A DNA stretch of 52,248 nucleotides from Glomus cerebriforme (taxonomy: Eukaryota; Glomeromycota; Glomeromycetes; Glomerales; Glomeraceae): positions 6,544 through 58,791 of the forward strand of contig QKYT01000150.1 in NCBI GenBank assembly GCA_003550305.1, read 5' to 3'. Shown here piece by piece: positions 42,408 to 52,248 of this stretch. Position numbers and translations under genes: made by a program. Under the pieces are notes generated by a model. The model worked only from the letters and a program-made list of their open reading frames with translations, was not told the DNA's origin and ran no database searches. How positions within the stretch are numbered: the stretch's first letter is position 1; each line of letters starts with the position of its first letter.

Positions 42408-44018
42408 CTACCTTTTTATAATTTGAAATACTTCATAATCTTCTACAGAAATTGGTTCAACTTGTCTGATTAATTTTTCATAAAAAACATGTTTACAATA
42501 ACTTTTGTTAAAATAATTATTTCCCCATATAACGAGATCTTGACCAAACGCTGGACCGCAAAAATCGTTATTATATACAGCATTTGTTTCATTCTTTACT
42601 CGACTTAAAATATAATTTTCAATACTATCATTAAAAGAAAATATAAAACTATCTTTATTAGTGCTATAACTATTATCAGATTTCCATATATTCGGATTAT
42701 AACCTCCAAGAATTTCATTACTATCTTGTACTTTAATAATCGATATAGTATGAGATTGATCATTACATTTTTCATGAAATATTTTAGGTGCAAACCCATC
42801 CCGAGATCCACGAACAATTAATTTAAATTCATAAGAAGATGTTGCCTCGTCTGTAATATCCAACTTATCGATCCATTTTGAAATTATTTCTACATGTTGG
42901 AATGTAATAATTTTTGAATCAACTTTTATACTAGGTTTTGATATTGGTTTTGGTGTTGGTGTTGACATTGATGTTGACATTGGAGTTGACATTGGAGTTG
43001 ACATTGGAGTTGACATTGGAGTTGACATTGGTTTTGACATTGGAGTTGACATTGGTTTTGACATCGGAATTGACATTGGAGTTGACATTGGTTTTGATTG
43101 ATATGTTCCCCTACTTAAAAAGGTTTTTACTAAATCTATAAATAATTCATCGGGTAAAATCTCTCTATAAGGAATTACATTATCTAAAAATTCTTTAGAA
43201 GACATATCATCGAACTTAATAAGAAGAACACAACGTTGTAAAGTATTTTTTAATACATTAAAATCATCTTTTGATAAACTAGTAATGTCAGAGGGAATTT
43301 CTGGATTTTGAGCAAATCCCCACTTAAGTACAAGTTCCCAAATTTGAACTTGACTCATTTTAAGATTATCATTTTTAATAAGTAAACTTAAAGTTTTTTC
43401 TGTAATTGAAGAAAAATTCGCAGAATTGAATATCTTTTCTGGATTTTTGAACATTAAACCAGTTATAAAATTTTGAAGTTCTGAAAAAGAATCATTTTCG
43501 TTGATGATTTTATATAACAAGTTAAAATGTTGTTCTGTCCAATCTGTATATTTATCGATTAAAAAGGATTGTACATAGGGTATCAATTCTTGAAGATTTA
43601 ATTCATTGGCAGAAATTAAGATATTAATTACAGCCGAAATATCATATTCTTCCAAAGAAAGATTTCCTCCGTAAATATATCTAAAATAAAAATTAAATAT
43701 TCATAAAATATTAAAATAATAAAAGAAATATGATAAATTTATAATTTAATTTTCTTACCTTAAAATTATTTGAAAGATTTCAGGTAAAATATTTGGTAAT
43801 TTAATTTGTACCAAATTTCCATCACTTTTCTTTTTATTTCTTGATATAATTTGTCGTAAATAAGGAGAACGATATTTTAAAATGATTTTGTGAGCTTGAA
43901 AGGTATCTACGTTAGAATTGTTACCAACTTCAATAGTAATATCATTAAATTCATCGTCATCGTCTAAAATTTCGAGTAAGTTTTGAGATAATATTGGTAA
44001 AAATTTTGTATTAGCCAT
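42408..44018 (-). CDS. BTB-BACK-TLDc protein with PMS-repeat linker, 510 aa (gene G)
   Basis: Exons 43759-44018 and 42408-43680; 78-nt GTAAGA...TTTTAG intron at the family position (here AG/A). The most divergent intact member: ATG context TACAATGG, extra Asp in the BTB acidic run (ILDDDDEFNDITIEVGNNS), DTFQAHKIILKYRSPYLRQI. BACK (ITEKTLSLLIKNDNLKM, IWELVLKWGFAQNPEIPS) is followed by a linker of tandem P-M-S-(T/K/I) units, then TLDc (VRGSRDGFAPKIFHEKCND, SIIKVQDSNEILGGYNPNIW, CGPAFGQDLVIWG, VEDYEVFQII). Domain functions as for gene C; the repetitive linker replaces the acidic EPEEVKEIKPE linker of C, E and F. Confidence 0.9.
42955..43099. repeat. 12-bp minisatellite inside gene G
   Basis: Plus-strand unit GTTGACATTGGA, tandem about a dozen times with GGTTTT variants, encoding P-M-S-T/K on the minus strand. 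All units keep the frame. Confidence 0.9.
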
Positions 44019-46309
44019 TGTAATAATATTTTAACGGGATTTATATATAAATATATGTTTTTAATAAATGAAATTTTTAATTTTTGAAATATTTAAAAAT
44101 TTATAGTTTCAATACTGATAAAACCTTATATATATATATTTGCATAAGTAATTATTAAATTGTGTTATTGTAAATAAATGTAATTGTTGTTATTGTTAAA
44201 ATTACTATAATTGAAATGAATTGCCTATCAAATTATTAATTGCTTACCGCAGTTGTTTGGTTGCTTTTGTTGTAATTGTTGTAGATCAATGATGAACTGC
44301 ATGCATCGTTAAACTTTGTGGACATTCATTCTCCTTTGATTTTAAAGATAAAAAAACAATATCAGATATAGTCAAATTGTCCATGTGTAAGACCGCAGTC
44401 TTGCATCACATGATCAATCGTCTTTTTACGTCTGACCCAACCGATATGTAAGATTATTGATCTTTAAATCAATTTTGTAAAAAAAAATATTGATTTCATA
44501 CCAGAGATATCAGAGATAAGATTCCGTATCATTTACAAAATCGTAAAAAAAAAAAAAATTAGATTTACAAAGAAATATAATGAATATAATGAAATGGATT
44601 AATAACTAAACAATAAATATTTGACTGAAATTGGTCGATGAAAATTCAACTTATGAACAATTATAAATAAAATTTGTTCTTAAATCGTGAATACTGTAAT
44701 CTAACAATTCAAACCCGCCCGAAAAATTTATTGCTTTATCATAAATCTATGAATAACTTAAAGACGTAATAAGATAACCATTTGTGAGATGTAGAAAGAA
44801 TGTTTTAATTACCAATTTTTTTTAGTTTCTTTTTTTTTAAGTGTCGCGCCCAATTTATCACATGAGTATCACATGATTAAAAATAATTTGCCAGAATTTG
44901 ATAATGCAATCACATGATTTTAAAATTCAACTTTTAATTTGTTTCATCTCCAAGGTATAACAAGCAAAAAAATTGACCTAGTCTAAATTTGTCCAAAGCA
45001 ATTGTATTAGTAAAACCCTAAATTTACCGCTCACGATTACAATTTTTAGGAGAATGGGGAATTTTTAAATAATTTTTAAATCTTCAATAGTATCAGAGCG
45101 AATTTTCTGAATTTATTTTATATACTACACATTAATTTTATGGTTGGTATGACGATAAATAATAATGTGAACAATAAAATTTTGTATTACTTGATGACAA
45201 TTTTAACTTTTTTTTTTGCCCTTGTTTCTTAAGATTAGAAAGTAACTTTATTTTATCTTAAAAATTATAGACAAATTTGGTAACTCTAAAACCTGCTATT
45301 TCCAAAACTTTCGCTTCGATTGAAGTTTAATTTATCAAATTTTTACATACATACATGTCATAACGTTCGATGTTTGTAAAGTTCTACAAATTTTATTTCT
45401 TTTATTTGGCTTTTTGTATATATTTCGAAACTCAAAAGTCCACCATCTTATTGCTTTTCTAATCACAAGTTGCAGTAATAAATTTGTAGGTAAAACTAAT
45501 GCTGAGTACTAATTGATCCAAATATCCCTACATCAATTGTCCTACGGCTCTTGCGGCTAATAAATAAATTTTGTTTCAACTTAAAAGATTGTGCATATTG
45601 GCAAGATTATTTCAATATCGAAAATTATTAGCCATGTCAAAGACAAAAAAATTTTCATACATATTTGACACGGTGATAAACAATCCCGTTTACGTTAAAT
45701 ACAATGTTAAATACAATGTTGAATACACTTGAATAAAATTCAATAAATAAAAAGCAGCTTTATTGTTTTCAATATATGAATATTAACAGTAAATATAAAT
45801 TCGCTATGTTGAAATAGCAATGGAACATTCTATTTAATTTTAATCTATTGATTTTTTTTAGGCAAGATTTTTATTTATTTGATTTGAAATGAATCTCTAT
45901 AATTTAATTTATGTCGAACATATGCCAATTGCTAATAATTAAATTTTCTTTATGATTCGAATTATTATCGCTGCTGCGCCACATTACATCATCGATACAA
46001 GATTAATTGATCTTCAATGGAACGTAGGACCGCATCTATTGAATTCTTTGAAGGAATTCTTCCATTTGAAAAATCTTTCCAGGAAACAATTCTAGATTTG
46101 GATTGGTTATTTGGATTATTCTTCGCTTATAATTAGAGATTTCTACAAAGAATGATGTATAGAAGGAGTTCGGAAATAGAATTCTATCAGTTATTAATAG
46201 TTATTTATATTTATTATACAATTTATATTAATACTGATAAAAAAAAATAATAAATATTAGAAATATTTCTTGAATCCTGAACAATGGACTAATTTTTATA
46301 GAAAAAATC
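44019..46309. other. Intergenic, 2.3 kb, no gene seen
   Basis: Lies between divergently transcribed gene G and the second kinase. AT-rich with CACATGA words near 44860-44920 (ATCACATGAGTATCACATG, ATCACATGATTTTAAAATTC). The block CATGATTAAAAATAATTTGC resembles 4187. No ORF or RNA gene could be supported. Confidence 0.45.
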
Positions 46310-48233
46310 ATGCCTTTAAGACAACCAGCAAAGATAACACTTGAACTAAAACACAAAAGAAAGATATATAAGATATGTAAAGAATGTAATATACGTGTAG
46401 GATTATTTTATGAAAGTAATCAAATTTGTAATGTATGTTACAATGCAAAGACCATGTTTAAACCAAGTGGAAACGAAGTTATTGATGATTTTATCAGAAG
46501 TACACAAATTGGTTATTTTAGAGGAAAGATGGAGTTTGTTCCCTATGATCAATTCAAAAATATAGAATTTATCGCTGAAGGAGGATTTAGCAAAATTTAT
46601 AAAGCTACTTGGGTTGATGGCCCAATTGGTAATTGGGAAGAGATTAAAAGCGACAATTTTAATATTTCTCGCCAGCATAATTATACAGTTGTTCTCAAAA
46701 AGCTTAACAATTCTAAAAACGTTACACTAAAGGAACTGAATGAGGTATAGTAGTACATGCAATATTTATTAGCAAATAAAACTTAATAATAATAAAGTTC
46801 TTTTTTTTATTATTTAGCTCAAGATATGTTGTGAGGTTCAATTTGTATACATTAGTAAATATTTTGGAATAACTAAAGATCCCATTACCAAAGATATAAT
46901 GTTTATTATGGCATATTATAATTTAGGAGATTTAATACATTATATAAGTAATAATTTTTATGATATTATTTGGTTAAAAAAGCTTATAAACCTTGTATAT
47001 ATTTCACTTGGTCTTAAAATTTTACACGATAATGGAATTATTCACAGAGATTTGCATAGTGGAAATATCTTGTTTGACAGTAATGATATTGCAGTAATAG
47101 GTGATTTAGGATTAAGTAAGTCTGCAACTGAATATAGTGAATATACAAATGATAATAATGAGAAATATGGTATTATTCCTTATATGGCACCAGAGATTTT
47201 TCAAGGACAAAAATATACTAAAGCTTCAGATATACAGTATATAGTTTTGGAATGATTATGTGGGAGTTTATGACAGGTAGAAGACCTTTTTGGGATAGAA
47301 TTCATGACACAGAACTTATAATTGAAATATGTGATGGTTTAAAACCGCCAATTATTACAAATGCACCTAAAGGCTACATTGAATTAATGAAAGAATGCTG
47401 GCATTCTGATCCAAATAAAAGACCAACAGCTCACAATGTATGGGATAATATGCTGAAAATTCATAATAAAGAATGTGTGAATAAGACTAAAATTATACCA
47501 TCATCAGATATTGGGCCTATAACAATGAAAAATCCAGGTGCCATTTATAAGAGTAGGCCTTTAAGTGACATGATTAAATCTGCGATGTCTTTAAGGAGTT
47601 CAAGAAGACAATTTATTAATTTAGAAATTGGTAAATAATTTTATATAATATTAAAGATTATCTTTATTTATTATAAATAATTTGATCATTTTATTTATAA
47701 TTAATTATTTAGATCCATTTTATTACTATCAAAAAAATATTATATCATCAACTGGTAATTACTTATGTTGTCATTGCTTAGCATGTTATGTTATTCATGT
47801 CATTATTAACAAACAATCGTTATTTTTTAAAGATAAAAGAAAGTTTGAAGATGATTGTATTGAAGAAAATAATATTAATGGTATGACAAAATTTAATTTT
47901 ATTTGCGTTAGTAAATAAAATTTAATAAATTAATTTATCTTTAGACCAAAGTATTAAAAGAAGAAAGTTATTCGAAAATAATGGTAAATAATAAACTTTT
48001 TATTTTAAATATAAATTTAAAATATTAATATAAAGTTTTATATCTGTCATGTATTTCTTTAGAATATTTAACGAAAGAAATTGAATTAGATATTAATATT
48101 AATTCCAATCAACATCATAATGGTAAGTAAATATAGTTTTTTTTAATATTTAAATAATAGTTTTAATCATTAATTTTTTTCATAAACAGAATATATTACC
48201 AAGGAATTTGATATTGATATTAATAACCTTTGA
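46310..48233 (+). pseudogene. TKL-like kinase gene broken by a 5-bp insertion
   Basis: Seven exons read: 46310-46744, 46818-47630, 47713-47754, 47833-47880, 47945-47983, 48063-48122, 48190-48233. N-terminus has CKECN...CNVCY (likely zinc-binding) and NEVIDDFIRSTQ, then kinase: glycine loop EGGFSKIY, VVLKKL lysine, HRD 221-223 in HRDLHSGN, DLG at 241, MAPEIF. At codon 283 the DIYSFGMIMW region is interrupted: GATATACAGTATATAG where a paralogue-like GATATATATAG is expected. This shifts the frame and ends it at 47255; the correct frame resumes at once and runs through the C-lobe and five phase-1 tail exons. With the five extra bases discounted the exons sum to a multiple of three; with them they do not. 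An assembly error or a truncated kinase is possible. It lacks the intron that splits the catalytic domain of the kinase at 36291. Confidence 0.8.
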
Positions 48234-48579
48234 ATTATAAAATCAAAACTATTTAGTTATCATTTTATCAATTTTTATTTTATCTATTTTACTTTGAATT
48301 TTAGATAGTTAGGATTGTAATTAGTCAAATATTAATTATTTGGCTTTAACAAATGGTTATATAAATTTTATGGCTATACCATATATAAAATAAAATGTGG
48401 GTCATGCATCACTTTCAAAATTTACAAGCAAATTCAGAATAATTTTGTACGTCAAATTTCTATTTTAAAGCATAAATTAAAACTTGAATGATGCGTTAAA
48501 TTAATAAAATTAAAAAATTTTTGATCAATAGATATAAATAGTTGATAAATCCTTGTTAAATCTGTTGGATATTATTATT
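48234..48579. other. Short intergenic stretch
   Basis: 3' flank of the broken kinase, AT-rich, nothing recognised before the tandem repeat begins. Confidence 0.5.
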
Positions 48580-49478
48580 AAGTATATGTGATCCCTTTAG
48601 GTATCAGGATATATATCATCATTTATTGCTATAATACATGTATAAGAATCATTGAACTCTATTTACTACTAGGTAAATATTTTAACTTATACAAGCATCT
48701 ATACATCTAATAACGAGGGAATCACCCATCTCCTTATTTATCATAAGTATTAAATATGTCTGTATGAAAAATAAAAATAGAAAAACACTCAGTCATAAAT
48801 AAATAGCTTATGTTAGATATAGTATAAATAACATGTATGAGTTCAAACATTCACTTAGATATAAAATAAATAGCTCTTAAGTATATGTGATCACTTTAGG
48901 TATCAGAATATATCTCATCATTTACCATAATACATGTATAAGAATTGAAACACTCACTGAGCTCTATTCATTACTAGGTAAATATTTTAACCTTATACTT
49001 CAAGCATCTATACATCTAATAACGAGGGAATCACCCATCTCCTNATTTATCATAAGTATTAAATATGTCTGTATGAAAAATAAAAATAGAAAAACACTCA
49101 GTCATAAATAAATAGCTTATGTTAGATATAGTATAAATAACATGTATGAGTTCAAACATTCACTTAGATATAAAATAAATAGCTCTTAAGTATATGTGAT
49201 CACTTTAGGTATCAGAATATATCTCATCATTTACCATAATACATGTATAAGAATCACTGAGCTCTATTTACTACTAGGTAAATATTTTAACCTTATACAA
49301 GCATCTATACATCTAATAACGAGGGAATCACCCATCTCCTCATTTATCATAAGTATTAAATATGTCTGTATGAAAAATAAAAATAGAAAAACACTCAGTC
49401 ATAAATAAATAGCTTATGTTAGATATAATATAAATAACATGTATGAGTTCAAACATTCACTTAGATATAATAAATAGC
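48580..49478. repeat. Tandem repeat, three units of about 300-309 bp
   Basis: Units start at AAGTATATGTGAT: 48580, 48879 and 49188. Each holds TTTAGGTATCAG, TACTAGGTAAATATTTTAA, AATAACGAGGGAATCACCCA, ATTAAATATGTCTGTATGAA, AACACTCAGTCATAAATAAA and ACATGTATGAGTTCAAACAT. Units 2 and 3 differ by a few short indels; unit 1 is a little more diverged. A fourth unit is cut off after about 40 bp at 49480. Open frames of about 70 codons in two units are by-products. One ambiguous base at 49044. Confidence 0.9.
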
Positions 49479-50575
49479 TCACTTTAGGTATCAGATATGA
49501 TATCATCATTTACCTATATTATATATATCAAATACAAGCATGAAAATTTTCATTCAGTTGCGTGTATGGGTTAAAACCTCACTCAGGCATGAAAATTTTG
49601 CTCACTCAGGTGCGTGTATGAGGGTCAAAACCTCACTCAGGCATGGAAAAATTTGCTCACTCAGGCACTTTTGCTCACTCAGGTAATGCGTGTATGAGGG
49701 TTAAAACCTCACTAAAATTTGCTACTCAGTATGCGTGTATGAAGGTCAAAATACTCCCTCAGGCATGGAAAAATTATTTGCTCATTTGCTCACTCACTCA
49801 GCATGGAAAAATATTTGCTCATTTGCCCACTCAAATATTGCTCACATTTAGGCAGGTAAAAATATTGCTCATTTGCCCACTCAGATATGCTTGTATGTGG
49901 GTCGAAACACTCACTCAGGCATGATGGAATAATTATTTACTCATTTGTCCACTCACTCAGCATGGAAAAATATTTGCTCATTTGTCCACTCAAATTGCTC
50001 ACATTTAGGCAGGTAAAAATTGCTCATTTGCCCACTCAAATATGGGTATGGTAAAAAATTTGCTCATTTGCCCACTCAGATATGCTTGTATGAGGGTCGA
50101 AACACTCACTCAGGCATGATGGAATAATTATTTGCTCATTTGTCCACTCACTCAGCATGGAAAAATATTTGCTCATTTGCCCACCCAAATATTGCTCATT
50201 TAACCACACTTAGGCATAGTAAAAATATCTCATTTGCCCACTCAAATATTGGTATGGTACGAAATTTGCATATTTGTCCACTCAGACATGGTAAAAATAT
50301 TACTCATTTCCCACTCAAATATACGTGTATGAGGGTTAAACTCATGCTCATTTGCTCACTCAGATATGCTTGTATGAGTGTCGAACACTCACTCATTTGC
50401 CCACTCACTCAGCATGGAAAAATATTTGCTCATTTGCCCACTCAGATATGCTTGCATGAGGGTCGAAACACTCACTCAGGCATGGTAAAAATATTGTATA
50501 TTTGCCCACTCAATATGTGTGTATGAGGTCGAAACATTCATTCAGGCATGATAAAGCATATTGCTCACTAGGAAA
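49479..50575. repeat. Disordered minisatellite, about 1.1 kb
   Basis: Interleaved short words recur in irregular order: TTTGCTCATTTGCCCACTC, CACTCAGCATGGAAAAATA, GATATGCTTGTATGAGGGTC, GAAACACTCACTCAGGCATG. Longer composite units of about 150-200 bp recur (for example at 49795-49985 and 49985-50190). Open frames here (93 and 128 codons, rich in CAH and SLR) follow from the repeat and are not genes. It directly abuts the 300-bp array. Confidence 0.9.
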
Positions 50576-51710
50576 GAAAAAATAATTTCTTTAGAAATAT
50601 AAAAAAAAATTTTCTTGAAAAAAAAAGGTGCCAATATATATAAAATTTTTTTGTCATGAGTCATTTTCTGTTATAGTTATATTATTTATAGTTCCGGCGG
50701 TCTATAAAAAAATAATAATTATGAGTCATTACTAATGTATCTAAATTGGATATGTCTCAGTGATTTATTAGTAATACAAAAAAATTACTCATTCGAAATT
50801 TATAGGCTGATAACTGTTGTAAAGTTAAAAATATTTTGTGCAACAATACATTACGTACAATTTACATTATTTTTTTGCTTTCATAGTTACTGCAACAAAT
50901 GTTTAATAGTACATTCAGCGTTTTATATAATAGATTCATATGATTGACTTTTATTAATAAAATTACATCATGACTGGTTCTGATATTTCACGATACAAGG
51001 ATAAATTATGTCAAAAGATGATGAAAGATAAAAACCAATAATAATATTATAATGGTATGGAATTTTGACTCTATTGTATACTTTTTTAATATTTAAAATT
51101 ATGATGTAACTTATGCAAATATTACATAATTTTTACAGATTATTGAGCGAAATNATATCAAAATCTTAGCATAATTGAAAATTTATACCTTTTCCTAACC
51201 AAATGAATTGTAATTTTCTGAATCTAAGGATCAATTATATTTAAGTTAAAAAATCTCATTATACCAGTTTTCTAAGATTTAATTGCTTTAATAAGACAAG
51301 AATGAACAATTTTCGACCTTGAATTTAACAAANTTTAAAGCTACTTAAATATGGAACTTCTTAAACTTATAGAAAACGATTTAATATAAATAAATGAAGC
51401 GACTTTTCCATAACAGTATATCAGTTAATTANATCAATAAGGTATGTAATCAACAAGTTAACATCACCAAATTTCATGATAACCCGATGAATGATCAATA
51501 CGTAGCAGGTGCGATTCTTAAATTTACATAACGGGTATCCTGCAAATATATACAAGTTCCTCTAGTAAGCAAATGACCAAAGTCAATACTTAATATGTAT
51601 CCATAATATACGGAGTATCTTAGGAACTCTTATCTTATGAGTTAGTACTCCATTATCTTATATTGTATTCATTTTTATTTAGCTGGTTTCTTGTTTATAC
51701 GAAAGAAAAT
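50576..51710. other. Intergenic, no gene seen
   Basis: AT-rich, with three ambiguous bases (51154, 51333, 51432). The word ATGAGTCATT occurs twice (about 50656 and 50722). A 70-codon ORF at 50735 has no domain and is not called. Confidence 0.45.
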
Positions 51711-52248
51711 TNGATAACTTGAAATACTTCATAATCTTCTATTGAAAAATAATCATCTGTTTCTCTTATCTGCTTTTCATGATGTATTGTCTTGTGATGT
51801 ATCTAATTTATTAATCCATTTTGAGATTTGATTATCATTAACTCCACGAAGTATACTTGGCTTGTCAGGATTATTTAAATAATATTTAGTTAAATCTTCT
51901 CTTAAATCTTCGGGTAAAACTTTTTTATACTTGTAAATTTTTAAAATTCTTGTGCATTTAGATTATAGAATCTAATATATAGAATATAATTTTGTAGAGT
52001 ATTCTTCAAAGTATTGAAATTATCATCTAAATAATTAGAAAAACTTGAAGAAAGTTCAGGATTTTGAGCAAGGTACCATTTAAGAACATGCTTCCATATT
52101 TGAATTTCATCATTTTAAGGTTATCATTTTGAAGAAGAGGGATCAAAGATTTTTCTGAAATTGAAGTAAAATCTAGTGATTTAAATATCTTTTCTGGTTC
52201 TTTTGACATTAAATCTGTACAATATTTTTGAAGTTCCAATAAAGAATC
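51711..52248 (-). pseudogene. Decayed BTB-BACK-TLDc copy, cut by window edge
   Basis: Minus-strand reading: ELQKYCTDLMSKEPEKIF and SEKSLIPLLQNDNLKM from the window edge, then a frameshift near 52112 after which IWKHVLKWYLAQNPELSS continues in another frame. The following BACK part is disrupted near 51950-51985. LPEDLREDLTKYY and SKWINKLD are legible at 51820-51925. The text then jumps to RETDDYFSIEDYEVFQV at about 51715-51770, so nearly the whole TLDc body is deleted. One ambiguous base at 51712. Not functional; BTB exon 1 would lie beyond the window. Confidence 0.8.

Noticed and set aside
42938..43141. Leu/Thr/Glu repeat ORF on the plus strand
   Set aside because: Antisense shadow of the PMS minisatellite in gene G.
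49643..50526. 93- and 128-codon ORFs
   Set aside because: Translation of the minisatellite words; repeat period, not selection, explains the open frame.
48580..50575. CRISPR array
   Set aside because: Repeats are long, adjoining and imperfect with no regular unique spacers, and the genome is eukaryotic.

Overview
This is AT-rich, intron-poor eukaryotic DNA. Introns are short (about 70-115 bp) with GT...AG ends. The content matches an arbuscular mycorrhizal fungus of the Rhizophagus/Glomus type: lineage-expanded families of Sel1-repeat proteins, BTB-BACK-TLDc proteins and TKL-like kinases with Cys-rich N-termini, a polycystin/TRP-like channel, a Tc1/mariner relic and much repeat-derived noncoding sequence. 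The species is inferred from gene content, not proven. Six ambiguous bases (19105, 49044, 51154, 51333, 51432, 51712) point to a draft assembly.

Layout. 1-1050: one copy of a dispersed repeat. 1195-1918: 5' half of a Tc1-like transposon. 2265-7590: two intact intronless Sel1 genes. 9226-9795: small gene with a HEPN-like motif. 10295-13524: two degenerate BTB/TLDc copies facing each other as a long inverted repeat. 13921-15485: intact BTB-BACK-TLDc gene. 15486-20310: repeat-dominated stretch with inverted and direct copies of the 5' repeat. 20919-23397: five-exon channel gene (710 aa). 23940-25151: two doubtful small ORFs. 25650-29642: a third intact Sel1 gene and a fourth broken by one frameshift and one stop. 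29805-35202: a relic BTB exon and two intact BTB-BACK-TLDc genes on opposite strands. 36291-39594: seven-exon kinase (947 aa) with a duplicated Cys-rich module. 40381-44018: two more BTB-BACK-TLDc genes in tandem. 46310-48233: a second kinase, broken by a 5-bp insertion. 48580-50575: a ~300-bp tandem repeat grading into a disordered minisatellite. 51711-52248: a decayed BTB/TLDc copy running off the window edge.

How it fits together. No pathway operon is visible. This is an accessory, gene-family-rich region in active birth and death: 4 Sel1 loci (1 broken), 9 BTB/TLDc loci (5 intact, 4 relic), 2 kinases (1 broken). Sel1 repeats, BTB-BACK and TKL kinases are all protein-interaction or signalling modules. 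The most notable structures are the TA-CAG-TA-like insertion that breaks the second kinase, the phase-1 micro-exon tail shared by both kinases, a fossil kinase-domain start inside the first kinase's duplicated N-terminus, and a repeated, sequon-rich loop in the channel. Exon joins given below were read by hand; each was checked for GT/AG ends and for reading-frame sum.
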